A stretch of DNA of 64,000 nt, from NCBI GenBank assembly GCA_022494885.1, contig JAGVSM010002655.1:1-64000 (forward strand). The letters are read 5' to 3'. The DNA comes from Micrasema longulum. Lineage: Eukaryota > Arthropoda > Insecta > Trichoptera > Brachycentridae. Position 1 is the first letter of the stretch; every line of letters begins with the position of its first letter. Under the pieces are notes generated by a model. The model worked only from the letters and a program-made list of their open reading frames with translations. It was not told the DNA's origin and ran no database searches. Shown piece by piece: positions 30,801-40,394 of this stretch. The translations under genes and the position numbers were made by a program.

Positions 30801-31254
30801 GTAGAAAAAATATCTTAGTTTTCTTTAATAAATTTTTTAAAATCACAGAATTTTAATGCGACATTTAAATAAGCCTCGTGAATCAAAATGTATTCAAAGG
30901 GGTGTATGGTTAAACTTTTTGTGCGGAAATTCATAAAAGGTCTTTGCGAAGAACTTTTTCTACAGAAAGTCAACTTTTCGGATATACACGACAAATAAAA
31001 GGCCTCGTTTGATGGAATATTAAAGTTCCCTTGTAAAAAAGTTTTTTGGTTTCCAAATTGATAGACAGAAAACAGATTATTTTTGTTTTCGGAGACTTTA
31101 ATGCTCCATTTATTGTCAACATGGGTGAAAATTCGTTTTACTTTAATATCACGTTAGTATTATTTTTGCTTTAAATTTAATAAGAAAATAATGATTCAAT
31201 TTAAAACTTTTTTTCTGAAAACTGTAATTCCATTTTTTTTTTTGAAATATTTTT
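30801..31254 (+). mobile_element. Mostly unassigned; short LINE endonuclease-like motif
   Basis: At about 31076-31127 one frame reads RKQIIFVFGDFNAPFIVNMG. GDFNAP with preceding hydrophobic residues is the signature of the apurinic-type endonuclease of non-LTR elements. Flanking frames are broken, so this is at most a scrap. The rest of the interval shows nothing. Confidence 0.45.
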
Positions 31255-31365
31255 TTGTTTAAATTTATTTCAACAGAGAGGGAAAAATTTTTCTGTGAAG
31301 GAAATATGGAAGTCGAGGCATTTACAGGGCTTATGACCTGTCATTGGCTGGTTTAAGTGAATCTT
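31255..31365 (-). repeat. SBR family 3' scrap, locus 9
   Basis: TTTATTTCAACAGAGAGGGA through GACCTGTCATTGGCTGGTTT, then stops abruptly at AAGTG. Confidence 0.75.
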
Positions 31366-31429
31366 AAATCTTAAGGTTAACAACAAAATGATGAGTGTTA
31401 AAAAACGTTAGGTTCATCTATTCTCATTC

Positions 31430-31985
31430 TTAGTGGTGAGGGTCAGTGTTATGCAAGTTCCTGACGTCACTGCGATTTGTGAAGACCTACTGTGATGGGT
31501 CTCCGTGAATAATTTTCGCCCTTTAAGCCCAGGTCTACAAAGAGCCTGGCTACTGTGTGGAAGGCGAGAGTTTACATTTTGTTAAATCTTCCCCTCCAAG
31601 CCCAAATCCGTAAAGTATCTGGCTATTGTGTAGGGGGCGAGCTCTTTAACATCCTCAGGTTTAACCAGTGGTTCCCCGAAGATGAGGCTCCTTTTATAAT
31701 GTAATGCATCACATTCACATATAATGTGTATATAATGAAAGCATTCACCCCTTTCCCGAAACTGTTCATAAAGCTTCTTCATGTAATGTGTCTAGGTGTT
31801 TCCTCACCTGCACTGCAGTACCTACATCTAGAAGTTTCGAAAAGGTTCATTCTAGCGAGGTGTTTGTTCAATCTGCAGTGCCCTGGGCGGGCTCCAGTGA
31901 TAACCCTCACTTGATAAGGCTGAGCTTTATTAGGTCAAAAGCAAAACTTTGCAAGTACCCTTTTATGAGTTCATTTGCATGGTGC
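31430..31985 (-). mobile_element. I/R1-like LINE C-terminus, copy 2
   Basis: The minus strand reads ARPGHCRLNKHLARMNL, CRYCSAGEETPRHIT, then after a frameshift CECDALHYKRSLIFGEPLVK and PEDVKELAPYTIARYFTDLG, ending GLEGKI. The GHC.L..HL...C..C..G.ET..H...CEC.AL pattern is the C-terminal zinc-knuckle region of I/R1-group LINEs. The UTR matches 14820-14960. An insertion of about 20 codons (KKLYEQFRERGECFHYIHI) sits inside the motif. Confidence 0.75.
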
Positions 31986-31989
31986 TAAT

Positions 31990-32988
31990 CAGGTGCTTTT
32001 TGCCAGAGAATTAAACTCTGTTCCTGGCCCATGACCTCAACTCATTATGAGGAGCACATTTAGACAACCCACAGCTTACCCACCACATATCGCACACCGC
32101 ATCTGAGGACATAAGTCTCCTTGGCGGTGCCCACATACACGGAAAATTTGCTCGTTGTCAAACGAGAAAAGCTGCCCGAAGGAGCTCTCTGAAATCTGGT
32201 AGCCTTATCATCTTTGTGCTGAAATAAAGTAATCCAGAAGTACATAATATGTACTTCATTGGATTGAGAAGAGAGGGAAGTGAATTCTTCACTGACTGGG
32301 ATTTAATTGATTGGACATGATCAATTCGCCGACATGATTACAAAACTTTTTAAAAGCCTTGAAATTCTTTTTAGAAGCCACCAGATCTGTATATCCGACA
32401 GGACCTATAACAGGGCCACGGATAGTAGCGAGAAGCTCCATTCGGTAATCATAGAGAAGGGGAAAGGGACAAGACCACAGGATGGGTTCAGAAGATTGGT
32501 TAGGATATCCGCAGCAGCACGAAGGAGAGTCAACAATATTAAAAACAAATAATTTTTGATTAAAATTACCATGACCTGATAAAAACTGCGTAGTCCAGTG
32601 ATCGGGGATAAGCCAAGAAGATTCTAAGCGCCGACGGATTGAAGGGAAAAAAGAAAGGTAACCCTCCCTGAAGGGGAAGATTCCCATCGCGATTGTCAAG
32701 CATTAAGAAGAGCATTTAAAGTCATTTTTTAAATATTTGATCGAGACATTTGTTCAGTTGGGAGTAGACGGACGCCACCAATAACAGAGGAACGCCTTCT
32801 TTTTAGGTGGACAACCCACAGTTGGGTTCAGGGCCTATTGCGGCTTTCTCAGCTCTCAGCTTTGCCAATTCATCAGCTGCTTCATTACTGTCGATGTTTG
32901 AGTGTCCAGGTACCCAAATTAATGTCACACTATTACACTCACCGACACGATTAAGCGCCCATAGCCGCTCAAAGGTTAATTTAGAATT
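31990..32988 (-). mobile_element. RNase H-bearing LINE fragment (I group)
   Basis: From 32988 leftward the minus strand reads SKLTFERLWALNRVGECNSV, TLIWVPGHSNIDSNEAADEL (RNase H C-terminal motif with the GHS..D.NE.AD catalytic region), then after a frameshift LESSWLIPDHWTTQFLSGHG and NFNQKLF, CCCGYPNQSSEPILWSCPFP (C-terminal zinc knuckle) and a stop at about 32289. 31990-32288 looks like its 3' UTR. It is 5'-truncated within RNase H, exactly where the SPR exon duplicate begins. Confidence 0.8.
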
Positions 32989-32989
32989 G

Positions 32990-33132
32990 AAGTTCATTTG
33001 CTTCATTCATAATAATCCAGGCGTAGCAGGCTTCGATAGTTGTCAAAGGGTTGTAATGATTTCCAAAAGCGCACATATTAAACAACCACAGGGCGTAAAC
33101 ACAGAGCAGAGTAAACATTACACAGTATCCAT
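32990..33132 (-). pseudogene. SPR exon duplicate, 3' part
   Basis: Read on the minus strand this matches the last ~45 codons of the SPR exon at 39061-39170 and a few intronic bases beyond the donor. It retains FGNHY, P-LT-IEACYAW and IMNE. The donor GTGAGT of the real exon is GCAAAT here, so the splice site is lost. There is a net 3-base gain after FTLL. Because intronic bases are included, it arose from genomic DNA, not from a spliced mRNA. The other half is at 35607-35755. Confidence 0.85.
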
Positions 33133-33264
33133 ACAGGTCTACCAACGAACAAAATGACTCGTCTACAATCTGTATTGAATGCCGCAGCGAGACTTATTTT
33201 CGGAATCTCTAAGTTCAGTCATATCACTCCACTACTTCGGGAACTACACAGGCAACGTTTTCCA

Positions 33265-35144
33265 CACATTTTATTTTATTTTATTTTATTTTATTTTATT
33301 TAGAAAACATACAGTCATACAAAATCAGTATTAAAAACAACAATTTTTTAACATAAAAGACCAATTAAGTTTTCATAAATTAAAAAGATATAAACATTAA
33401 ATGTGACAAAAAATAAAAAATAAATAAGAATTTTAAGTGAAAAAAAAGATAATTGTTGACATTTGCGTTTTCCATGGAGGTAATAAATTAAAATAAATAA
33501 AAATACCGAATGTACACTCCGAGCCATCCATGCACACACATGAACGCACATATAAAACATACACAAACATATACATTACATGCGGCACATATGCATAGCA
33601 TAAACCACTCAAGATGTACATTCAGCAACTATCCCAAATAATCGACCCGAAGAAATTTTCTGTACAAATGCAACGTGCAGTTAAAAATGTCTACATCAAT
33701 ACTGAGTCCGTTATAATTTCTACAGGTGCGTCTAATGAATGAATTCGAGGTATAATTGTTTTAACAAGTTGGTACATAAAAAAAGGGAATTTAATCTAGT
33801 ATAGCGAAGAGGACAACGGAAACCAATATTTGTAAAAGATACGGCGAATCAACTATGTTATTGAGAATTTTGAAAAGAAAAATTAAATCATATCTAAGGC
33901 GCCTTTTTTGTAGTGATTCTATATTAAAATTGATCAAAGATGCGCTGTAACCATTTTCAATGTTACCAAAACGATATTCCAGGCTCCTTATAAATTTCTT
34001 TTGAATGTTTTCAATTTGATTAATATATACATTATATTGAGGGGACCATACTAATGAAGCGAATTCGAGTTGACTTCACACATAAGTATAGTAAAGAAGT
34101 TTTAATGTATTTGGTGATGAGAATGGCTTGGAGATTCGTAAGATAAACCCTAGAAGTCTGTACGCCTTATCTACTATTGTATTTATGTGATTTCTAAATA
34201 AAAGCTTATCATCCATCAGTACACCCAAATCTCTCGCTTTCATTGAACGATTGACAATTTTCCCAGATAGTTTGTAGTCAAATAGTATACTTTTTTTTTT
34301 TCGAGTAAATGACATGACAAGACATTTATCAGAATTCAATAATAACTGATTGTCCCTGCAATAGCAACAGATTCTATCTAAGTCAGCTTGAAGAACTTTG
34401 CAATCATTTATTGAAGACACAATTTTAAATACTTTATTGTCATCAGCGTATAGCAAAAAAATTGAGTTTTGAATGCATAAACTTATATCATTGATATAAA
34501 TAATAAAAAATAAGGGTCCAAGATGCGAACCTTGAGGGACACCTGATGGGATTGGTTTAAATGATGAATTAAATCCCTTGAGTGAGACCGATTGACTGCG
34601 GTTACTAATGTAGGAACATATCCAACGATACAGATTCCCCCGTATACCAATGTTCCAAAGCTTGCGAAGTAAGACCGAATGACTTATTTTATCGAAAGCC
34701 TTTGAATAATCCGTATATAAAACGTCTACCTGAAAACCTGCATCCATTGCATTCAAAACAATATCGGTAAATTCACAAAGATTTGATTCAACTGACCGTT
34801 TCTTATAGAATCCATGTTGATTGGGATTAATATGTGGTTTTATAACATCGAAGAGCTGATCGGTTACTATATTTTCAAGGATTTTACTAAAAATGGGAAG
34901 AAGAGAAATGGGTCGATAATTTACTACAAGACTCTTATTTCCTTTTTTATGCACAGGTGTAATATTTGCCTTTTTCCATATTTCAGGAAACGTGCCTTCC
35001 TTTATTGATAATTGAAAAAGATAAGTAAGAGGACGCGCAAGCTGTTTAATACATTTAGAAATAAAAAAAGGGTGTATGCCATCAAAGCCAGCACCCTTGC
35101 TGACTTTAAGTTTTTTGAGATATTTTGTTACCAATGACTCACAT
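33265..35144 (-). mobile_element. Jockey-like LINE insertion with CACAT target duplication
   Basis: The element is 33270-35139, flanked by CACAT at 33265-33269 and 35140-35144. Removing it and one CACAT joins the L2-like host in frame. On the minus strand the coding part is 34076-35134. After one TGA it continues SQLEFASLVWSPQYNVYINQ and IENIQKKFIRSLEYRFGN, then a C-terminal tail, a 3' UTR and an (AAAAT)n tail at 33268-33300. 5'-truncated: the endonuclease is absent. Confidence 0.88.
34076..35134 (-). CDS. Jockey-like reverse transcriptase domain, nearly intact
   Basis: 352 codons without interruption. In order: SKGAGFDGIHPFFISKCI (residues ~12-29), NITPVHKKGNKSLVVNYRPI (57-76), NQHGFYKKRSVESNL (105-119), motif A LYTDYSKAFDKISHS with catalytic Asp at ~142, motif B SGVPQGSHLGPLFFIIYIND (197-216), motif C FLLYADDNKVF with the Asp pair at 231-232, thumb DLGVLMDDKLLFRNHIN and LGFILRISKPF. 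The frame opens with TTG because the copy is 5'-truncated by retroposition. It ends at a single TGA (position expected to be Arg), after which homology continues in frame. All RT catalytic residues are present. It would need an endonuclease from elsewhere to move. Not a host gene. Confidence 0.88.
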   Translation of the reverse strand: MVTKYLKKLKVSKGAGFDGIHPFFISKCIKQLARPLTYLFQLSIKEGTFPEIWKKANITPVHKKGNKSLVVNYRPISLLPIFSKILENIVTDQLFDVIKPHINPNQHGFYKKRSVESNLCEFTDIVLNAMDAGFQVDVLYTDYSKAFDKISHSVLLRKLWNIGIRGNLYRWICSYISNRSQSVSLKGFNSSFKPIPSGVPQGSHLGPLFFIIYINDISLCIQNSIFLLYADDNKVFKIVSSINDCKVLQADLDRICCYCRDNQLLLNSDKCLVMSFTRKKKSILFDYKLSGKIVNRSMKARDLGVLMDDKLLFRNHINTIVDKAYRLLGFILRISKPFSSPNTLKLLYYTYV

Positions 35145-35606
35145 GGTCGAATACAAACTCTGTTGACTTATGTATAAGTCACTGCACAACTCTGCTCCGG
35201 AATATCTAAGGGAACTATGCATTCCAGATGAACTAGCTGACAGGCGTCTCACGCTTAGATCAGCTACGTCTACGGCGAGAAGAAAAGATATTATACCTCT
35301 ACGCAAACGGCGTACTAAATTTGGTGAACGCGCATTTGCGCTCGCAGGCCCTATGGCAAGCAATGCTCCCCCAGCAGAGGTGCGAGCTTGTGAAAGTGAA
35401 GTGATGTTTCGGAAAAAACTTAAAACCCACTTGTTCTCTAAATTATTTGAATAAATCCGTAGCATGTGACAACAGAATAAATTGTTTTAATTAAATTGCA
35501 AATTTAAAAGCTTCAATCAAATTTATTTAACAATAGAATCACTATGTAAAGCGCCCTTGAGGTATTATATTACAAAAATGGCGCTTTATAAGGTATCCAT
35601 AATAAT

Positions 35607-35755
35607 AATAATAGCGCATTCGTTGAAGTCCTCGTGTGTCATCGGCTCAAAACGAAAACGATCAAGGTGTTCGCGACGATTTTCGTGTCGAGCAAGAATG
35701 GTGCAATGTACCCGTACATATGGTAAGTGTATTTTATATTTCATTGTGTATTTGC
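35607..35755 (-). pseudogene. SPR exon duplicate, 5' part
   Basis: The minus strand reads MYGYIAPFLLDTKIVANTLI, VFVLSR, a TGA stop, then HTRTSTNA. This is equivalent to residues 128-161 of the SPR exon at 39061-39706, with about 13 differences over ~107 aligned bases by eye. The stop replaces an Arg codon (CGA to TGA). Upstream of this block the similarity fades, so the N-terminal half of the exon was not copied or is lost. Together with 32990-33132 it is one duplicate split by the L2-like LINE. Confidence 0.85.
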
Positions 35756-36035
35756 CCCAACTCAACACAGGACTTTATTCCAATGGAAATATGTGAGTCA
35801 ATAAATACAAATAAAGTGTTAGATGTTAATAAAAGTTTTGTCACTTTTTGTTCAAATTTAAAAAAGAGCATTAAAATTTTATTAACTCTTAAAAGACTTT
35901 GGTAAATAATTATTTTGCACGCGTTGATGTAACATCGTGTTACCACAAGCAAAATACAAATATTCTTTAGTTCACACATTTGAAAAAAAAACATGAATAC
36001 ATACTGTTAAGTAATTCGTTTTTCATAATTTACTA
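35756..36035. other. No gene seen
   Basis: A+T-rich flank between the SPR duplicate and the next repeat. Confidence 0.4.
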
Positions 36036-37376
36036 GCGGACCCGACAGACGTCGTCCTGCCCGAGCGTTGGCTTACCTGCTATTACCTCGGAAAATAAGT
36101 TTTCATTGGTAAATGGGTACCTAGGTACTTGTTTGTAGTGAAATTCCAAAACTAAAAATTGTTAATTTTTAAATATTGAATTTAAGTAGGTACCAAGGTA
36201 CCTGTTTATGGTTGAATTCTAAAACATATAATTAATATTTTTTCAAATATGGCATTCTTTTTGCAAACGTCAAACTCCGGTCTTTTCATCAACAGAAGGG
36301 TGTACTTATGTAGGAATACGATTTTTAAAAATATATTTATTTATTTATTTAAATCTTAAAATAGGGCACACATATCATACATATTGTTATGTGTGTTCTA
36401 ATAATAACATTGCAAATATATTTAATTTATAAATTGTTTATCACATATGTCTTGACCATTATTTTAAATTTTGACATGTTTTTTTCTTCATAAATATTTT
36501 TTTCCATTTCGTAATACTTTTTAATTGCTTTAAATAAAATTGAATTTTGTGACTTTGCCTTTTTCCTAAATGGAAGTCTAATTTTGTTCTTTTCTCTAGT
36601 ATTGTGATCGTGTTCATGCTGGTTCCGATCAATTTTTTTCCAAAATTCTGTTTTTTATTAGAGTTTATAATTTTATGAACAAATATCATTGTATTGTAAA
36701 ATATTCTTTGTTTATATGTTAATAATTTCATTTCATTTACCATCGACTTTACCCTCGTATATCTGTTTTTTTTCAAAATGATTCTAAAGGCTTTATTTTG
36801 TAATACAGTTAGTTTATCTATGTTTTCTTTGTTTGATAAAAATAAAATGCTACTACAGTAGTTAACGTGTGGTTCAATAATTGCTTTGTAAATAGTTTTG
36901 CAGGAGTCCTTATCAATAAATCTTCTGATCCTTCCCAAAATTGATATTTTTTTTGCAATCTTATTTATTACCATCTTAGCGTTTTGGTGAAATGTAAGTT
37001 TAAGATATTGAATTTGATATTATTTAAGTATTACCAAAAATCCAGTAAAAATAAATAAACGGATAGAAATTAAAAGCACTAAGAACCACAAAAAACAAAT
37101 GCTGTTTGTAAACATTAATTTATTTATTTTTTTATACAAAAAAAACATCTTTCCATTTTTTGTAAATGCATTTTCCTCGAGTGCAGCCCTGGTAGATCGA
37201 TGAATAAAACATTTATGCCCCTTACTATTTTTTATAAATTAGATTGAAGATTTGAATATCTACGAAAACGCGCAGCGCAAAGACCTATATTTCTTTAAAA
37301 ACCGCACGTGAATCGGTTAAGCCGTTTAGGAGGAGTTCAGTGACATCACACGTACAGAGGAATTATATATATAAAC
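36036..37376 (+). mobile_element. Unclassified interspersed element, split by LINE CR-A
   Basis: Begins TACTAGCGGACCCGACAGAC, continues through GGTACCTAGGTAC-type palindromic words and ACTCCGGTCTTTTCATCAAC to about 36330, and resumes after the LINE at about 37005. It ends with GAATCGGTTAAGCCGTTTAG and a TATATATA tract at ~37376. Both ends resemble a widespread class of short arthropod interspersed elements with microsatellite ends (inference). The inverted copy at 63770-64000 lacks the LINE. No ORF. Confidence 0.6.
36335..37003 (-). mobile_element. LINE family CR-A, copy 2
   Basis: Open for 171 codons on the minus strand: INKIAKKISILGRIRRFIDK, DSCKTIYKAIIEPHVNYCSS, ILFLSNKENIDKLTVLQNKA, FRIILKKNRYTRVKSMVNEM and LLTYKQRIFYNTMIFVHKII, then a frameshift near 36650 relative to copy 1. 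The A-rich 3' end is at about 36335. Comparison with the uninterrupted host copy at 63770-63800 shows that it is an insertion. Confidence 0.85.
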
Positions 37377-37765
37377 ATAAAAATGAACATAAAATTTGGT
37401 CATGTTTTATCAAAATAAATAAAATATATAAATACGCCGTATATCTCACTACATGCGTGCGTTCCCCATCATTGTCAATAACCGAATGAATCTGTTTCAC
37501 ACAAACATCGGCCACAAAACAGCGTCTCTGTCTTGTCATGAGTTTTTTGTAGTATATCTTATACAAATGTATAACAGCATTGGCGTCACGCGTCACATTC
37601 ATTCTTTGCGTAGGAAGGATGAGTATTTTTCGTATTAAAATCCAACATAGTTAAACAAATTTTACTTTTCAAATCCGGTGTGAAAATTTCCATTTGAAAA
37701 TTAAAAAATACAACTTCACCATTTATTAAATTCGGAGACATATATCAAGTCTTGGATCCCTAGTG
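37377..37765. other. No gene seen
   Basis: No recognisable coding frame or repeat. Confidence 0.4.
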
Positions 37766-37769
37766 GATC

Positions 37770-38740
37770 ACATTCTCACAAGAGATAAAGTCGTTAAGGT
37801 TATTCACTACGTCATTTGAAAGAAGATTTTCTGTTTTACAAGACGTCGTATTTGCTTTTACGGGATATGTATTATTTGATTCACCATCATCATTCCATGT
37901 CCGCTCCCTAGTTGGAGCATATAGTATCTCCGAAGATCCTCCAGGAATCTCTGTTGACTTCCAGCTCTTGTGCATCCTCCCAAATCAAGTTTGCGTCTCT
38001 TAGTTCTGACATGAACAGTCGAGGAAGAACAGTCAGCAGTGGACGTCTAGGATGTCGAGAACCTGATGCCTTGTAAAGTCGGCAAGCGTGGTTAAGACTC
38101 TCAGGAGGCATTCGCAGTACATGGCCAAGCCAACCGTTTCGTTTCTGCTTGATGACAGTTGTCAAGGATTTTTCTGCGCCTCTTATCTTATTTCTTCATT
38201 CCGCACAAAGTCAAACCACCGGACACCCAAGATTCTTCTGAGACACCTATTTTCAAAACTCAGAATTTTGATGTTTCTAACTCCAGTGAGGTACCACGAT
38301 TCGCATCCATAGAGAAAAATAGGTGTTATGCAGGCGTTATATAAGCAGCATTTGGTTTTCTTTGAGTGAAGACCCAATCTCCAGACCGCCTTCATACTGT
38401 TGAATCTGGCACTGCTATTTTTCGTAACAAATACTCTCAGGTATTTGAAACTCTCGACCCTTTCTACGATTTGGTTTGATAGAGTCAGATGATTTTGGGC
38501 ATCAAGGCATGAAGTGTTACACAGTACATGGGCTTTGACAATATTGATTTTTGAACCCATGCATGCGGAGTACCTATTTAAGCTATCTTCAGTGGCCTGA
38601 AGACCCGTGACTGAATCGTCAATTATAACCACATCATCGGCATACTCTAGGTAGCAGGGTTTTTGGGAGGAAGAGATGGATATTCCTCGATCAAGTGGAA
38701 TTAACTTCCTTAGGATACAGTCAATGAGGATTAAATTATT
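37770..38740 (-). mobile_element. RTE-like LINE ('HVLRMP' type), RT palm to C-terminus
   Basis: The minus strand from 38740 reads RKLIPLDRGISISSSQKP, CYLEYADDVVIIDDSVTGLQ (catalytic YADD), RYSACMGSKINIVKAHVLC, RVESFKYLRVFVTKNSSARF, LYNACITPIFLYGCESWYL, ENRCLRRILGVRWFDFVRNE, then after a frameshift near 38185 KQKRNGWLGHVLRMPPESL and GSRHPRRPLLTVLPRLFMSE. A second, more decayed copy of the family is at 56505-57200, with a C-terminal relative at 27255-27575. Confidence 0.85.
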
Positions 38741-39054
38741 ATTCGATCACAAGCCTTTAAAATGGATTGTTAAGAAAAAGAACGTGATTTTTTCCGACAC
38801 CTACTTCTGTTTGTGAATAATCAAGGAAATTGAACTGCCAACAAGTCTAGTGAAGACGCTTTGAATTATTAACTAATTTATTGTAAAATAATGAAGGAGA
38901 TTACATTATTGATTAATTCGTTGTGTTTTTTGTTCTCTTCATTTAAAAAAAGGAATGATAGATTGTTGAAAAATTAGTTTTACCATATTAATGCATACCA
39001 ATGATGGTAGAAAAAAGTAGACAGAACTAAATATAAAAAAAATATTATAAGTTC
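38741..39054. other. SPR intron, 5' part; no other feature
   Basis: A+T-rich sequence directly downstream of the SPR donor site on the minus strand. Confidence 0.6.
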
Positions 39055-39063
39055 ACTCACCTC
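39055..39063 (-). promoter_or_regulatory. Splice donor of the SPR exon
   Basis: The minus strand reads GAG|GTGAGT, a near-consensus 5' splice site. The exon's last base is 39061 and the junction is in phase 0 after the codon for Glu208. The conserved receptor sequence stops making sense immediately beyond it. Confidence 0.85.
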
Positions 39064-39706
39064 ATTCATAATGTTCCAGGCGTAGCAGGCTTCGATGGGC
39101 GTCAAGGGCTTGTAATGATTCCCAAAAGTGTACATATAAAACAACCAAGGCGCCGGAAACAGCAGAGTAAACATATCACATAGCGCCATAGCCATTAGTA
39201 CTGCATTCGTCGGAGTCCTCATGTGTCGTCGGCTCAAAACGACAACGATCAGGGTGTTTGCGACGATCGTCGTGGCGAGCAAGAACGGTGCAATGTACCC
39301 GTACATAGGCTGCGCGTATTTTATAGGCAATTCACACGTCACGTTAACGAAATCGTTAGAGTTATTGCAATACTCTTGTCCCGTCACATTGATAAACGAA
39401 GGAACCGTCGAATTCAAGATGTCGAATCCTTTGAAATATTCGTCCGTGGAACTCGCGAACGACGTGCTGTTCGTCGGATACATCATGGCCTTCAAATCAT
39501 TGTCGATCTTCGTGTTGAAGATGTTTTCTAAGCTGTCGAATCTGTGTTTCGATTCTTGGTTGTGGCGCAGTGGGTGCCGAATGCTGTCAGTCGGAATGTC
39601 GTTCGACTCGATGAACGATTGGTTCGGCGAAAATTCGTTGGGGCGATCGCTCGAGCGCCCACCGAAATCGGTGTGCTGCAGCATTTTTATTATTAAATTT
39701 TGACCA
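39061..39706 (-). CDS. SPR: Sex peptide / myoinhibitory peptide receptor-like GPCR, exon encoding N-terminus to start of TM3
   Basis: A class A (rhodopsin-like) neuropeptide GPCR exon. From the ATG at 39684 it encodes 208 residues. Residues 1-126 are an extracellular N-terminus with N-glycosylation sequons at about N21, N72, N91, N99, N107 and N114. TM1 is ~127-150 (GYIAPFLLATTIVANTLIVV), then SRRHMRTPTN as the first intracellular loop. TM2 is ~160-184 (AVLMAMALCDMFTLLFPAPW) with the class A Asp170. FGNHYKPLTPIEACYAW forms the first extracellular loop and includes Cys200, the expected disulfide cysteine. The FPAPW..YMYTFGNHYKPL block is characteristic of insect SPR, which couples to inhibitory signalling on binding myoinhibitory or sex peptide. 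An acceptor-like TTTTTTTCATAG precedes 39706, so the first exon(s) may lie upstream and the ATG is not certain. No later TM exons were found. The long N-terminus is the least certain part. Confidence 0.9.
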
Positions 39707-39721
39707 CTATGAAAAAAAATA
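39707..39721 (-). promoter_or_regulatory. Possible splice acceptor before the SPR exon
   Basis: The minus strand reads a T-rich tract ending CATAG just upstream of 39706. The frame is open from here to the ATG at 39684, so either an intron ends here or this is 5' UTR. Confidence 0.5.
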
Positions 39722-40180
39722 TCGATGTTTATCGAATCCTAATTTTTACTCAATTTTAAACATATGAAAAAAATTAACAATCCATACAATTAATTATTTA
39801 ACAGTTAGTTCTTTGATACGTTATTTTGCCTATCATTTTGAACTGTTAATTATTTTAAGAACACCTTTTTCCAATATTTACAGATACACTCTTATTTATA
39901 GTTTTTATTTTATGTTATCAGTTATTTATTATTGTATTTTCACATACACTTTTTAAATGTTAAATTTTACACTCATCAATTTATTTGATGTTTTAAAACA
40001 CATTTTTTTATAACCACGATGCCCTCACCTGAAACAAAAGAAAAGTATTATATTTACAGATATTTCAGAAAAAAAAGATTTTTTTTACAGCAATAACTCG
40101 CTTAACCTATATTCTAGAGTTTTGTTAGCAGGTGGAAAAGACAAGATATGGAAGAAAGTAATGAAAAATATACCACAACA
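39722..40180. other. No gene seen
   Basis: A+T-rich upstream intron or 5' flank of SPR. No promoter element could be supported. Confidence 0.4.
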
Positions 40181-40184
40181 CCCA

Positions 40185-40300
40185 GACCAATTGAGGAAAA
40201 ATCTTTCTTAGATTTTTTCTCTCAACTGGCGGTAATCAAATCCGCGACGCCAATTTCACAGTTGGTCGGCTAACCGACTGCGCCACGGCCCTTCCCTTAT
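40185..40300 (-). mobile_element. SINE4: tRNA-like head
   Basis: The reverse strand gives GGGCCGTGGCGCAGTCGGTT with a good A box (TGGCGCAGTCGG) and a degraded B box (GGATTTGATTACC). Spacing is tRNA-like. The anticodon arm region is preserved, but the B box is too diverged for a functional tRNA. Confidence 0.65.
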
Positions 40301-40329
40301 ACATGTACCACTTTCTTTTTTATATTTTA

Positions 40330-40392
40330 ATAACTGACTAGTTTCGGGAAAACGGTATGCCGTCTTCAGGGTTAATTACAAACTAATATAAA
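40330..40392 (-). repeat. Retroelement-tail-like motif
   Basis: The minus strand reads CCTGAAGACGGCATACCG and then CCCGAAACTAGTCAG. The 'CTGAAGA..GC...CGAAAC' pattern also occurs in spirit at 960-1000, 41455-41505, 42265-42300 and 47905-47940. I link it to Penelope-like element ends only tentatively. Confidence 0.35.
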
Positions 40393-40394
40393 AT

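Larger units (their letters stand above)
33133..35606 (+). mobile_element. L2/CR1-like LINE 3' end, interrupted by a Jockey-like insertion
   Basis: 33133-33264 reads KMTRLQSVLNAAARLIFGIS, KFSHITPLLRELHRQRFPH. After the insertion 35145 continues VEYKLC, then a stop and LMYKSLHNSAPEYLRELCIP, DELADRRLTLRSATSTARRK, RTKFGERAFALAGPMASN and MFRKKLKTHLFSKLFE, then a stop. The 3' terminus (GCGCCCTTGAGG, AAAATGGCGCTTTATAAGG, ATAATAATAATAAT) is the classic L2-type end with short tandem repeats. It sits inside the SPR exon duplicate. A related copy is at 52270-53500. Confidence 0.88.

Noticed and set aside
35636..35905. Plus-strand coding frame over the SPR duplicate
   Set aside because: It is the antisense shadow of the SPR-derived block. 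The meaningful homology is on the minus strand.
39221..39703. 160-codon plus-strand frame
   Set aside because: Antisense shadow of the SPR exon.
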